The notes under the pieces are model-generated. The model did no database searches and was not told the origin of the DNA. It worked only from the letters and a program-made list of their open reading frames with translations. 64,000 nucleotides of DNA, from NCBI RefSeq assembly GCF_035594125.1, contig NC_087168.1, positions 7,742,650 through 7,806,649 on the forward strand. The letters are read 5' to 3'. Source of the stretch: Scylla paramamosain (lineage: Eukaryota; Arthropoda; Malacostraca; Decapoda; Portunidae). Below are positions 52,340 through 64,000 of this stretch, in pieces. Position numbers and translations under genes: made by a program. Each line of letters opens with the position of its first letter. Position 1 is the stretch's first letter.

Positions 52340-52891
52340 GTAAGGTAACATGTAATTGTATTATATCGTCACCTTCATAAACAAACTACGTAATTCATTT
52401 CATCAACTGTTCGGGAAATTGAAAAATAACTGTCTTCTTATTATTCACAATAATTCAGAGTTTATCTTTATAACTTCATAATAGAAGGACAAAAACTTTC
52501 ATATGCTTTTTTTTTTCACATAGAAAGTGCTATTAGTCAAAAGAAAATGAAAGTAAACTGACTTAGGTATATTTGTTTATAATGTTTACATGGGACTTAA
52601 GGATAATGCTAAATTACAAGTACATTAAAAATTACAAAATAAAATACATAGACCATATGATAAAGAAATTCATAAAGAAATTCAGACGTTCTAAATCGGA
52701 AACGCAAAGAATGTAACTGAAAACGTAATGAAATTCTTCTCAAAACATTATTTCCTTGAATCATTTCATAACTAAGATTTAGTCATTACTCTTGAGGCAA
52801 GGTGTTAAAAAACTATGGGAGTTAACTCGCATAACTGGCTTCATGGATTAAGGCAGAAGAGTTTTGGTAAATTTTAGACCATTTAAACCAG

Positions 52892-52975
52892 TGGTTCTTA
52901 ACCTACGGGGCGCACCTCCCTAGGGAGATGACAGTAATTCCAAGGGGAACGGCGCGAGCCCTGGGAAAAAGTAAG
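52892..52975 (+). repeat. hAT-like terminus fragment
   Basis: CAGTGGTTCTTAACCTACGG at 52892 has the form of hAT terminal repeats (CAG start with the TTCTTAACC block and a GGGGCGC run). No matching right end was found. Confidence 0.45.
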
Positions 52976-53307
52976 GATTTTCTAATTATATTGATTAAGT
53001 TGGCAGCACACTGGGAAAAAAAAAAAAAAATCCTAACTAATGCTGGTTTTTGTTTCTCATTTTGAGATGTTTTGAAAACAAACTGGTTTTACCTTCACAC
53101 AGCGGGACACCCAACAGCTGTCAAATGTTGTTCATTCAAGGCTTTGCTAATTTCAGTTTACCACCAAACTGGCATGGCTGACTGGAAAGAATGTTGGCTA
53201 TCTTTGGTGGTTTACATCCCACCGCCATGCATCTTGAGCTCTCAGTTATTTGCTATATATGCATTGTTACCAGGGGAGTGGGAGCAAAACATCTCTCTTT
53301 CTCCATG

Positions 53308-53312
<5 letters not shown>

Positions 53313-53373
<61 letters not shown>

Positions 53374-53591
53374 CCTTGATTTATGCCTCATTAATCAGCT
53401 GATTTGATGCAGACGAGGTCCCAGGTGGGTTATTATGACCCTCCCAGGTTAGGTTTAGTTAGGTTATATTAGGTTAGGTTTAGTTATAAATTGGGTTAGG
53501 TTAGATTTTATCCAAATTATCACAGAAACTTTGTGTGGGAATCACAATGAGTGCATTTTCAAAAATATAACATGGTTAGTTTAGGAGCTAT

Positions 53592-53650
<59 letters not shown>
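53313..53650. repeat. Two GA microsatellites
   Basis: GA tracts at 53313-53368 and 53595-53650 within the fold-back structure, separated by TTAGG-like and unique sequence. Confidence 0.9.
53447..53506 (+). repeat. Degenerate TTAGG-like repeats
   Basis: GGTTAGGTTTAGTTAGG and similar units repeat for about 60 bases. TTAGG is the common arthropod telomere unit; these are short, degenerate and internal. Confidence 0.6.
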
Positions 53651-53654
<4 letters not shown>

Positions 53655-53785
53655 AAGGAGGCAGAAATCAAAGTTTGCGCTCTCTAGAGACTTTGAGACA
53701 GAGATGTTTTGCTTGTAACATTGCATATATAACGGCTAACTGGCAGTTCAAGACGCATGGGACTTAAACCACCAAAGACAGTCGG

Positions 53786-54034
53786 AATACTTAATGAAAT
53801 TATATAATTACGAATATTTACAAATAATGCATTTGAATATGTAATAGGAACATAGTTACAAATAAATCATGCTACATCTCAATTTATCTGTATAATAAAA
53901 CATACAAATAGAAGATGTATTTGAATCCTCATGTGAGCAGTAACATGCTAGAGCAAACGGTTACCTGTACTCCTCAACAACCAAAATTCCCCAGCTTGTG
54001 ATTCATTTTGAATAGTAAAACAGAAAAGGAGTTT
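53786..54034. other. Unassigned AT-rich stretch
   Basis: No gene or recognised repeat before the LINE-J tail. Confidence 0.4.
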
Positions 54035-56312
54035 TTTTTTTTTTTTTTATGTAGGAAGGATACTGGCCAAGGGCAACAAAAATCTAATAAAAAAAAATGC
54101 CCACTGAAATGCCAGTCCCTAAAAGGGTCAAAGCAGTGGTCAAAAATTGGTGGATAAGTGTCTTGAAACCTCCCTCTTGAAGGAATTCAAGTCATAGGAA
54201 GGTGGAAATACAGAAGCAGGCAAGGAATTCCAGAGTTTACCAGAGAAAGGGATGAATGATTGAGAATACTGGTTAACTCTTGCGTTAGAGAGGTGGACAG
54301 AATAGGAGTGAGAGAAAGATGAAAGTCTTGTGCAGCGAGGCCGCGGAAGGAGGGGAGGCATGCAGTTAGCAAGATCAGAAGAGCAGTTAGCATGAAAATA
54401 GCGGTAGAAGACAGCTAGAGATGCAACATTGCGGCGGTGAGAGAGAGGCTGAAGACAGTCAGTTAGAGGAGAGGAGTTGATGAGACGAAAAGCTTTTGAT
54501 TCCACCCTGTCTAGAACAGCAGTATGAGTGGAACCCCCCCAGACATGTGAAGCATACTCCATACATGGACGGATAAGGCCCTTGTACAGAGTTAGCAGCT
54601 GGGGGGGTGAGAAAAACTGGCGGAGACGTCTCAGAACACCTAACTTCATAGAAGCTGTTTTAGCTAGAGATGAGATGTGAAGTTTCCAGTTCAGATTATA
54701 AGTAAAGGACAGACCAAGGATGTTCAGTGTAGAAGAGGGGGATAGTTGAGTGTCATTGAAGAAGAGGGGATAGTTGTCTGGAAGATTGTGACGAGTTGAT
54801 AGATGGAGGAATTGAGTTTTTGAGGCATTGAACAATACCAAGTTTGCTCTGCCCCAATCAGAAATTTTAGAAAGATCAGAAGTCAGGCGTTCTGTGGCTT
54901 CCCTGCGTGATATGTTTACCTCCTGAAGGGTTGGACGTCTATGAAAAGACGTGGAAAAGTGCAGGGTGGTATCATCAGCATAGGAGTGGATAGGACAAGA
55001 AGTTTGGTTTAGAAGATCATTAATGAATAATAAGAAGAGAGTGGGTGACAGGACAGAACCCTGAGGAACACCACTGTTAATAGATTTAGGAGAAGAACAG
55101 TGACCGTCTACCACAGCAGCAATAGAACGGTCAGAAAGGAAACTTGAGATGAAGTTACAGAGAGAAGAATAGAAACCGTAGGAGGGTAGTTTGGAAATCA
55201 AAGCTTTGTGCCAGACTCTATCAAAGGCTTTTGATATGTCCAAGGCAACAGCAAAAGTTTCACCAAAGTCTCTAAAAGAGGATGACCAAGACTCAGTAAG
55301 GAAAGCCAGAAGATCACCAGTAGAGCGGCCTTGACGGAACCCATACTGGCGATCAGATAGAAGGTTGTGAAGTGATAGATGTTTAAGAATCTTCCTGTTG
55401 AGGATAGATTCAAAAACTTTAGATAAGCAAGAAATTAAAGCAATAGGACGGTAGTTTGAGGGATTAGAGCGGTCACCCTTTTTAGGAACAGGTTGAATGT
55501 AGGCAAACTTCCAGCAAGAAGGAAAGGTAGATGTTGACAGACAGAGCTGAAAGAGTTTGACTAGGCAAGGTGCAAGCACGGAGGCACAGTTTCGGAGAAC
55601 AATAGGAGGGACCCCATCAGGTTCATAAGCCTTCTGAGGGTTTAGGCCAGCGAGGGCATGGAAAACATCATTACGAAGAATTTTAATACGAGGCATGAAG
55701 TAGTCAGAGGGTGGAGGAGAGGGAGGAACAAGCCCAGAATCGTCCAAGGTAGAGTTTTTAGCAAAGGTTTGAGCAAAGAGTTCAGCTTTAGAAATAGATG
55801 TGATAGCAGTGGTGCCATCTGGTTGAAGTAGAGGAGGGAAAGAAGAAGAAGCAAAGTTATTGGAGATATTTTTGGCTAGATGCCAGAAATCACGAGGGGA
55901 GTTAGATCTTGAAAGGTTTTGACATTTTCTGTTAATGAAGGAGTTTTTGGCTAGTTGGAGAACAGACTTGGCATGGTTCCGGGCAGAAATATAAAGTGCA
56001 TGAGATTCTGGTGAAGGAAGGCTTAAGTACCTTTTGTGGGCCACCTCTCTATCATGTATAGCACGAGAACAAGCTGTGTTAAACCAAGGTTTAGAAGGTT
56101 TAGGACGAGAAAAAGAGTGAGGAATGTACGCCTCCATGCCAGACACTATCACCTCTGTTATGCGCTCAGCACACAAAGACGGGTCTCTGACACGGAAGCA
56201 GTAGTCATACCAAGGAAAATCAGAAAAATACCGCCTCAGGTCCCCCCAACTAGCAGAGGCAAAACGCCAGAGGCACCTTCGCTTTGGGGGATCCTGAGGA
56301 GGGATTGGAGTA
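54035..56312 (-). mobile_element. LINE-J copy 2, 5'-truncated, coding frame intact
   Basis: Minus strand; poly-A tail is the T tract at 54033-54050. It ends at about 56312, where alignment to the fragment at 50249-51480 stops. The endonuclease is missing by truncation. Clear target duplications were not identified. Confidence 0.88.
54140..56312 (-). CDS. LINE-J RT protein, uninterrupted partial ORF2
   Basis: About 720 codons without a stop on the minus strand. In order: post-endonuclease linker ([13 protein letters not shown]), a basic helical region (RNHAKSVLQLAKNSFINRKC), RT N-terminus (LAGLNPQKAYEPDGVPPIVL, NYRPIALISCLSKVFE), DRQYGFRQGRSTGDLL, motif A FAVALDISKAFDRVWHKAL, motif B NSGVPQGSVLSPTLFLLF, motif C HSYADDTTLHFS, and a thumb plus C-terminus (IRPCMEYASHVWGG, later FIPFSGKLWNSLPASVF). 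The RT has all catalytic Asp. No RNase H follows, fitting Jockey/CR1-type clades. I remember this protein type as abundant in portunid crab annotations. Confidence 0.88.
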
Positions 56313-57208
<896 letters not shown>

Positions 57209-57369
57209 CTATCCCTCCCCTAAAAGGCAGATGACCTGGCTACCCTGACACACACATACACACAAAAAAATAGGTGGAAATAAATAAATGAAATACACAA
57301 AGAAAATTAATCCTCAGGAACATCACAAAAGTCTCTCATCCACCCTGGTCTACACCTTTTCCACCGAGG

Positions 57370-58550
57370 TCACTGTGGTGGTGGAGGCGTGGGCTGTGGC
57401 GAGTCAGCAACGCCACCCAGGGGGGTGTCTCTAGCCCCAAGTTCAGGGTCAAGGTCACCACTGTCACTCACCGCACTGCCTGTTCCACTCTCATTCCCAT
57501 CTCGGGCAGCCCCTGCCATGTCCTCGTCGCTGTTGCTGGGGCTTATGTCCTTGTCTTTCCCGCCATGGCTCCAGGAGTAGCAGCCTGGACCGTGGTAACG
57601 CCACAGCCAGTCCACGTGGAGAACAGATGGTCGCTTCCATCCCCGGTGAATCCGATACGTGATGTTAGAGAGGACTGCTTCCACTGTGTATTGCCCCTCC
57701 TAGGGCTCTGGAACTTTGGCGAGAGCCCTCACTTCTGGCAGGGGTTATACAGCCACACTCGGTCACCCACAGCATACCTCACGTTCCTCATACGGCAGTC
57801 ATACGTCTCCTTCATGGCCTGGCCCGCCACCTTGAGCTTGCCTCAAGCCCATTGATACACCTCCACCAGGTGTTCCTGCAGTGCCGCTGCATACCCAGAG
57901 GTGACGGTGGGCAAGCTCATGTCAGGAGGCCATCCTGTGGCCAGGTCCACTGGCAGCTTGAGCTCACGGCCAAACATGAGACGGGCTGGTGTGAAGTCCA
58001 TTGCCTCATGCACAGCGGATCTGTACGCCATCAGCATAGGAGGCAGTTTGACATCCCAGTCTCTTTGGTCTTACTCACAATACTTGGCCAGCTGTTGGTT
58101 AGAGAGTGCATACACCTTGGCCCACTTGGTGAAATAATCCATCACCACACAGATGTACCGGTTGCCCCGTGGCGTGAGAGGCAGCGGGCTGGCAATGTCT
58201 ACAGCCACCCACTCCATGGGCGCCCCAACACTGTACACCTGTAACAGGGCACGGTTTTTCCTGGTGGGGCCCTTCTTAGCACTACACACATCACACGCTC
58301 CATCACGTCACTTCGCATCCCCACCCAGTAGAAGCGCTGATGGAGATGTCACAGGGTCTTTTTCTCGCCCAAGTGACCACTGGTAACGCCTGCATGTAAC
58401 TCTTTTAACACCTCAGCATGCAAGGCTCGGGGCACTAACACCACCCACGCATCACTGCCCACTCCACTCAAGGCCACCCAACGCTTCACTAACACACCTT
58501 GTTCATCCAGCCGCAAAGTTTCCCAATGTTCAACCTGGCCCATACCAGCA
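57370..58550 (-). pseudogene. Gypsy-D integrase remnant
   Basis: Minus strand pieces: ALHAEVLKELHAGVTSGHLG (zinc domain start), MEWVAVDIASPLPLTPRGNR (first core Asp), YFTKWAKVYALSNQ joined directly to QLAKYCE (deletion removes the second Asp and the Glu), MLMAYRSAVHEAMDFTPARL, FGRELKLPVDLATGWPPD, and the C-terminal NITYRIHRGWKRPSVLHVDW. Stops and shifts separate the pieces. Confidence 0.75.
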
Positions 58551-59780
58551 TGTCGAGCATGTCATCAATCCTCGGCAGGGGGTAAGAGTCCTTGGCAGTC
58601 ACGTCATTCAGTAGTCCACACAGAAGTGCTGCATGCTGTCCTTAACCAGGACTACCGCTGATGACCACGGACTGTCCGACCACTCAATCATCCCCTGCAC
58701 TGCCAGCTTGTTGACGGTGCACTGCATCTCCTCCCGCCTGGCTGGTGCAATACGTCAGGGCGGCTCTTGATAGGCGCACTACTTTCCCGTGTTGATGCTG
58801 TGCTTCGCCAACCCCGTGCGGCCCAGGTCCATGTCACCCCTGCTAAAGACATCTGTGTACTGAGCCAGGGTGTGGTGTACCTTCTGCATCTGTGCCTCTG
58901 TCAGGTTAGCGGCACTCCAGTGAGCCAAATCCTCCAGGAAGTCTGGCAGCGGCCTCACAGCAGCCACGTCTGTGCTCCCTGACGTCTCCTCAGGGCACTT
59001 CACTTCCTCACAAGTGCCCAGCTTGGCCCCAGTGGGCACCTTCCGAGCCTTACCGGAGAGGTTAGCTACCAACACCATAACTAACTCCTCCCCCGCTTGA
59101 ACAAGGCTTTGCTCAACTGCCATGCTGTCAGCCAGTTGCAGGTCTTCTGTGGGCTCCACTATGCCTTCCAATCCACACATCGCTCTGGACAGTCCATCCT
59201 GGCCTCCATCCTAGGGGCAAGGTGCACTCTCTCAGCAACAACTACCTCCGCATAGCCGACCTCTGGAAGCAAGGGCACTTCTTGGCCACGCACCCTCACC
59301 AGCTTCTGTCCAAGGTCGATACAAGCCTTGCTCTGCGTCAGGTCGTCGAGTCCCAGCAGACATGGTTCGTCCAAGTCAGCGACATACACAGGCAGCTGCT
59401 CCACAGCACTGCCCACGCTGATACGAACATCCACTGGACCCTTGAGCTGCACACAGTGCCCCGTCACGCCACACAGCCTCTGTGGTGCATCTGGGACTCA
59501 AGTGGCGGCCAGCATGTCAGGCCTCACCAAAGTCTTCTCAGCCCTGGTGTCCACTGTCAGGCGGCATGGGTTGCCATCCACTGAGCCCTCCACCTGCATC
59601 ACGCTGGTTGTCCAGCAGCAGCTTACACCAGGCAGGGCCCAGGGACTGAAGACGGCTGGGGTTCAGCTCCCTTCTCAAGCCTGTCCGAGTTTCCCACCTG
59701 CACCATTTCCTTTGGCTTGGGACAGGCACTGGAGCGGTGGCCAGACTTGCAACAGTCCTTGCAGCAAGGCTGAATAACAT
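58551..59780 (-). pseudogene. Gypsy-D protease and RT start
   Basis: The frame 59467-59159 has MTGHCVQLKGPVDVRI, VYVADLDEPCLLGLDDL and VRGQEVPLLPE (protease and its C-terminal connector). 59180-58779 covers the connector (LVMVLVANLSGKARKVPTG, HHTLAQYTDVFSRGDMDLG). The RT remnant DSYPLPRIDDMLDML (about 58595) ends abruptly at 58545, where integrase starts. The protease active-site region (59560-59500) is frameshifted but VDTRA is readable. Confidence 0.7.
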
Positions 59781-60538
59781 CAGAACCCAGCTGGTCGAGA
59801 GAATGCATCCTTCATTCCCTCAGGCACCAACTGCGTCTGTGACCCTTCTCACCACAGCCCCAACATGAGCCATGAAAACCATCTCGGCTTGCCTTCCTCG
59901 ACGGTGGCTTCTTCTCCACCTTCGCCTTCCGGCCTTGGAGGTCACGGTGGGGTTGGGTGGCCGCCCCTTGGCCGCTGGTCGTTTTCAGGAAGGCCTCAAA
60001 TTCCAAGACCCTCGTCAGCATCACCTGCAGGTACCCAGAGTGTGCCTGCTTGACGTAGATTTGCAGCTGCTGGTCATCTAGGGCGTCAATGAAGGAATCT
60101 CAGGCCAGCACCACAATCATTTCTTCCGGGTCCTGGACCTCACCTTCAAGAGTCTGCACCTTGTTCAGTAGTTCATTCCTGATGCTGTCGCAAGCCTGGT
60201 CAGTGTACTGCTATGTTTCCGCCTTCAAGGACGCAAGCCTGCTCTGTAGCACATCCTCAAGATGGCGGACCTGGTCGTCCACCTGTTGATCCTGCTCACA
60301 TGCCAGCTGATCGGTCCTTTCAGCCTGCTCACGTGCCAGCTGATCGTTTTTTTTTAGCCTGCTCACATGCCCTCTGAGCCTGTGCCTCACGATCCACTGC
60401 CATTTCCTGCCTCATACCGGCCAGCATGGCAGCAATCAAGTCCATCTGGCCCGGTTTAACTTCACTCGAGCCGCCCTCGGCCCCGTCATGGCAGCCATCT
60501 TGTGACTCCATGATGACACACCGTCTCTCACTGCTCAC
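59781..60538 (-). pseudogene. Gypsy-D gag remnant with two zinc knuckles
   Basis: Starts near MSSERRCVIMESQDGC (60538). Downstream: a Gln/Glu-rich helix with repeated REQAE-like units (60290-60380), RVLEFEAFLKTTSG, knuckle CWGCGEKGHRRSWC (about 59870-59830) and CCKDCCKSGHRSSAC (about 59765-59720). Several frame breaks. Confidence 0.7.
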
Positions 60539-60569
60539 TGTTCCCCGGATCCCACTCTATGACACCACT

Positions 60570-60964
60570 TGTTGCGCCCACCCCTCACTCTGGGCGGGCG
60601 TGTTATCCACACGGGCACAGGTCGAGAAACTAGAGCAGCGGGGCTTCAAATAAGTCACACTCTGAACGCCGGGACAAGGCACACACACACACACACGAGG
60701 CCAGGGCACAAGGGAAAACATGGGCACTATTTCCTAGGTTTATTGACAAATCCTCCACAAGTACACTGCTTTACAAGTTCACAGGGGCACCATAAGTCTC
60801 CCAGGGCATGACAGGCACTCAACAGGGCACTCAACAGGCAGGGAAACATTTCCAAAGCAGGCAGGCACATGCTGGCTTCCTTTCTGGCCATGCGTCTCCA
60901 CTCTCTCTCAGAGCTGCCACCTCCAGCAATGCTGCCACCCACACCCATACCTCTGGTATAACCA
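60570..60964 (-). repeat. Gypsy-D 5' LTR
   Basis: About 395 bp, TGTTGCGCCC to TATAACCA; multiple differences from the other LTR, including the AC run length. Confidence 0.82.
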
Positions 60965-61013
60965 TATATATATGTTTGTGTGTGTGTGTATTATAATTAC
61001 TGCAATGTATTCT

Positions 61014-63168
61014 GTTCAACCCTACAGCTCAAAGTCTTGTACCAAGCTCTCATAGACACACTCATAATGTCAATATGCCTAATAATGAGAGACAGAATCA
61101 TCAATCCTTTTCCCATTCTGGGGAAACCTTTGCAATCAACATATCTGATCCCAAGTGGAGCCTCCCTCCAATAGAACCCAACACTTTTGATGGAGAACCC
61201 ATGGAATTTCCAAGTTGGTTGAAAAACTTTGAAACTTATGTAGAGTCTAAAACTTCTATTGGTAGAGAGAGACTTGCCTACTTAGACAGGTATACAACTG
61301 GTGAGGCAAAGGATGCCATTAAAATGTTAATGCACTTTAACTCCGATGCTGACTATGTGCAAGCAAAGAAAATTCTTAGGGATAGATTTGGAAACAAAAG
61401 CATCATAGCTGATGCTTACACAAAAAAGTTGATGAATTGGCTACCAATCTCTCCGCATAATGGTCCAGCATTAACAGCATTCTCAGATTTTTTTAAGTGC
61501 TGTTTAGCTGCAATGAAACACACTTCTCATTTGTCATTTCTGAATGACCCTAGAGAGGTGCTAGCAAAACTCCCTGAACATATTGTTCATGAATGGAGAA
61601 AGCAAGTAATGATATATCTTGATACTAACAGTAATAACAACATTCCTAGCAGCGATGAAGAGCACCACCCACCCTTTGAAATGTTATGTGAATTTGTCCA
61701 GAAAGAAGCAAAAGGAGCAAGCAATCCATTTCTTTCCTGGAATTCAGTAAGTAAGGAAGTAAATGACTGGATCAAAACTCAAACAAAGGCAACCAATTGG
61801 AAACCAAGGGAATCAAACATTATGACAGAATAGAGGGAGTAGAACTTTCATGGCTAAATCAATTGAGGAAAAACCAATGTGGTCATTCCAAAATAAAGTA
61901 AACGTACAAGCCAATAAACAGTATCCCAAGGACCTGGAAAGGGAAGGATGATTCTGTCACTACAGTACAAAGGATCATGATTTAGATGATTGCAAGGAAT
62001 TTGCCAAACTTGATGGTAATATTAGGTACAAATTTGCTAAAGAAAAATGGTTATGTACAGGGTGTCTAAAAATGGGTCACAAAGGAAAGGATTGTAGAAG
62101 AAGGAAAGTTTGTAAAGTATGTCGGAGATACCTTCCCACAACTCTTCACAATGATGATATGACAAGAACTGAGAGCCAAAGGGCGCCAGCACAAGCAACT
62201 CAACCTAAAGAGGATAAACCCACAGTAGTAGCAAATTAGGTCAAAGTTACAGAATCAGTGACACATGACATGCACACCATGATAGTTCCTGTATGGTTGC
62301 ATCATGTTAGTAATGAAGAGAATAAAGTTTTAGTGTATGCCCTGCTGGATGAGCAGTCTGATGCTTCATTCATCAAGGAAAGCACTCTGAATAAATTGGG
62401 AGTTAGTGGACCATCAGTGTCACTCAATATCCACACAATAAGTGGAAAACAAATCACTGATTCTATCAAAATTCATGGACTTAAAGTAAGAGGTTATAAT
62501 GAAGAAGTGGAAATATCAATCCCTTCAGCATTTTCAACAGAAAACATTTCAGCAGGACAGAGTCAGATACCAAGGCCTGAGACTACTTGTGACTGGCCCC
62601 ACTTAAAGGCAATCTCTGACAAACTAATGAAATATGACCCAAACGTTGACATAGGACTCCTCATTGGTCTTGATTGTGCAGAAGCCATTATGGCAGAAGA
62701 GCAAATATCAAGTGATAGCAAGAAGCATCCCTATGCTTGTAGGACAGAGCTAGGTTGGGGGATCATTAGTAGAATCTCACCCCATTCAAGTCCATTGGAG
62801 GATACAGTGATAGTCTACAGAACAGTGACACAAGAAGTAGAAATCAATGAAGAAAAGAGGGTTAATTTCTTAGTGTTTCCTGCTAAAACCAAAGAGATGA
62901 TTAATCCTTCTCAAGTGAGAGATATGTTTGAACTTGACTTCAGTAATAGAAAGTCAGCTAACACTCCATTATCATATGAAGATAAAAGGTTTATGAGTAA
63001 GATGAAAGAAGGAGTACATCAGCTGAAGGATGGCCATTATGAGTTGCCCCTTCCTCTTAAAGATGATAATGTCAAGCTTCCAAACAACAAACTATTAGCA
63101 GAGCAGAGATTTAAGAAGTTAAGAGCTAAACTTGAGAAGGATAATCAACACAAAGGTGATTACAAAGT
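61014..63168 (+). pseudogene. BEL-3 gag-protease-RT fragment
   Basis: A third BEL copy in plus orientation, starting within gag (TCAACCCTACAGC, about 61014) and ending at 63168 in the RT start (KDNQHKGDYKVF), where LINE-J copy 3 is inserted. 61075-61833 is open over the capsid region (DPKWSLPPIEPN, YTTGEAKDAIKML). Stops then occur: TAG after ESNIMTE, TGA in the first zinc cluster (about 61949-61951) and TAG in VVANKVK context (62237-62239). 62258 to 63168 is open from protease (LLDEQSDASFIKEST) through LIGLDCAEAIM into RT. It confirms that gag, protease and pol share one frame. Confidence 0.88.
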
Positions 63169-64000
63169 CTTTTTTTTTTTTATGTAGGAAGGACACTGGC
63201 CAAGGGCAACAAAAATCTAATAAAAAAAAAATGCCCACTGAAATGCCAGTCCCATAAAAGGGTCAAAGCAGTGGTCAAAAATTGATGAATAAGGGTCTTG
63301 AAACCTCCCTCTTGAAGGAATTCAAGTCATAGGAAGGTGGAAATACAGAAGCAGGCAGGGAGTTCTAGAGTTTACCAGAGCAAGGGATGAATGATTGAGA
63401 ATACTGGTTAACTCTTGTGTTAGAGAGGTGGACAGATAGGGGTGAGAGAAAGAAGAAGGTCTTGTGCAGCGAGGCCATGGAAGGAGGGAAGGCATGCAGT
63501 CAGCAAGATCAGAAGAGCAGTTAGCATGAAAATAGCGGTAGAAGACAGCTAGATATACAACATTGCGGCAGTGAGAGAGAGGCTGAAGACAGTCAGTTAG
63601 AGGAGAGGGGTTGATGAGATGAAAAGCTTTTGATTCCACCCTGTCTAGAAGAGCAGTATGAGTGGAACCCCCCCAGACATGTGAAGCATACTCCATACAT
63701 GGACGGATAAGGCCCTTGTACAGAGTTAGCAGCTGTGGGGGTGAGAAAAACTGGCGGAGACATCTCAGAACACCTAACTTCATAGAAGCTGTTTTAGCTA
63801 GAGATGAGATGTGAAGTTTCCAGTTCAGATTATAAGTAAAGGACAGACCGAGGATGTTCAGTGTAAAAGAGGGGGACAGTTGAGTGTCATTGAAGAAGAG
63901 GGGATAGTTGTCTGGAAGGTTGTGTCGAGTTGATAGATGGAGGAATTGAGTTTTGAGGCATTGAACAATACCAAGTTTGCTCTGCCCCAATCAGAAATTT
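63169..64000 (-). mobile_element. LINE-J copy 3, antisense, runs off the window
   Basis: The T tract at 63170-63181 and ATGTAGGAAGGACACTGGCC mark its 3' end. The body matches the C-terminal RT region of copies 1 and 2 (IRPCMEYASHVWGG at about 63700) to the window end. One frame is open for about 200 codons (63990-63322) with small shifts near the C-terminus (63450) and at 63955. Confidence 0.85.

Larger units (their letters stand above)
53194..53785. repeat. Fold-back inverted repeat with GA tracts
   Basis: The left arm (53194-53303) and right arm (53696-53785, inverted) share CTTTGGTGGTTTA, a TATATATGCA-TTGTTAC block and GCAAAACATCTCT in order. Both arms abut GA microsatellites (53313-53368 and 53595-53650). 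The loop holds TTAGG-like repeats. The structure resembles a fold-back or MITE-like element; no target duplication was determined. Confidence 0.65.

Overview
The window is eukaryotic repeat DNA and looks like a heterochromatic or accessory block of an arthropod genome, most likely a decapod crustacean. I infer this from the repeat families: CR1/Jockey-type LINEs like those I associate with crab genomes, several Ty3/gypsy and BEL/Pao elements, very long AT, AC and GA microsatellites, a decapod-type dispersed repeat at about 32003-32131, and degenerate TTAGG-like repeats. There is no operon, CRISPR array, rRNA, tRNA or convincing complete host gene. Nearly all coding potential belongs to transposable elements, most of them broken. 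The only candidate host-type coding sequences are a BESS-like open frame at 31567-32002 and a broken BED-finger exon at 52198-52339, and neither is certain.

Layout. 1-6142: three head-to-tail copies of one CR1-like LINE (3' end, full length, 3' end), each ending in a GATCAA-type tail. The middle copy has an intact ORF1 with PHD and SGNH-esterase domains, and an ORF2 whose reverse transcriptase centre is replaced by RTE-type sequence. 6585-18449: a DNA transposon with CACTA termini and a TTA target duplication carries a decayed antisense gene of a multicopy invertebrate family. It is split by a decayed Ty3/gypsy element (Gypsy-A), which itself holds a BEL LTR, a small hAT element (8-bp duplication) and a 1.2-kb solo LTR (4-bp duplication). 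18857-30591: Gypsy-B, whose 5' LTR holds a solo LTR that in turn holds a GC-rich I-group LINE with an intact RT-RNase H frame. Its body is broken by an antisense hAT fragment, a TA-duplicating inverted-repeat element and an antisense Jockey/CR1-like LINE (LINE-J). 32274-50022: a compound BEL/Pao structure on the minus strand, LTR-gag-pol-LTR-partial pol-gag-LTR, with a nearly intact 5.0-kb Gypsy-C inserted in the outer gag. 50249-56312: LINE-J fragments, a BED exon, a fold-back repeat and a second LINE-J copy with an uninterrupted RT frame. 56801-60964: Gypsy-D, deleted inside and inserted in a microsatellite. 61014-64000: a third BEL copy on the plus strand, cut by a third LINE-J insertion.

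How the parts relate. Nested target-site duplications give an order of events: the CACTA element is older than Gypsy-A, which is older than its solo LTR and hAT insertions; BEL-2 is older than BEL-1 and Gypsy-C; Gypsy-B is older than solo LTR-2, which is older than the I-group LINE. The most notable signals are the CR1/RTE chimeric LINE, the CACTA-ended transposon carrying an orphan multicopy gene, the BEL nest that seems to have collapsed by recombination, and Gypsy-C, which has two differences between its 184-bp LTRs and only three visible coding lesions. Boundaries given to the base rest on visible duplications; those marked approximate do not.
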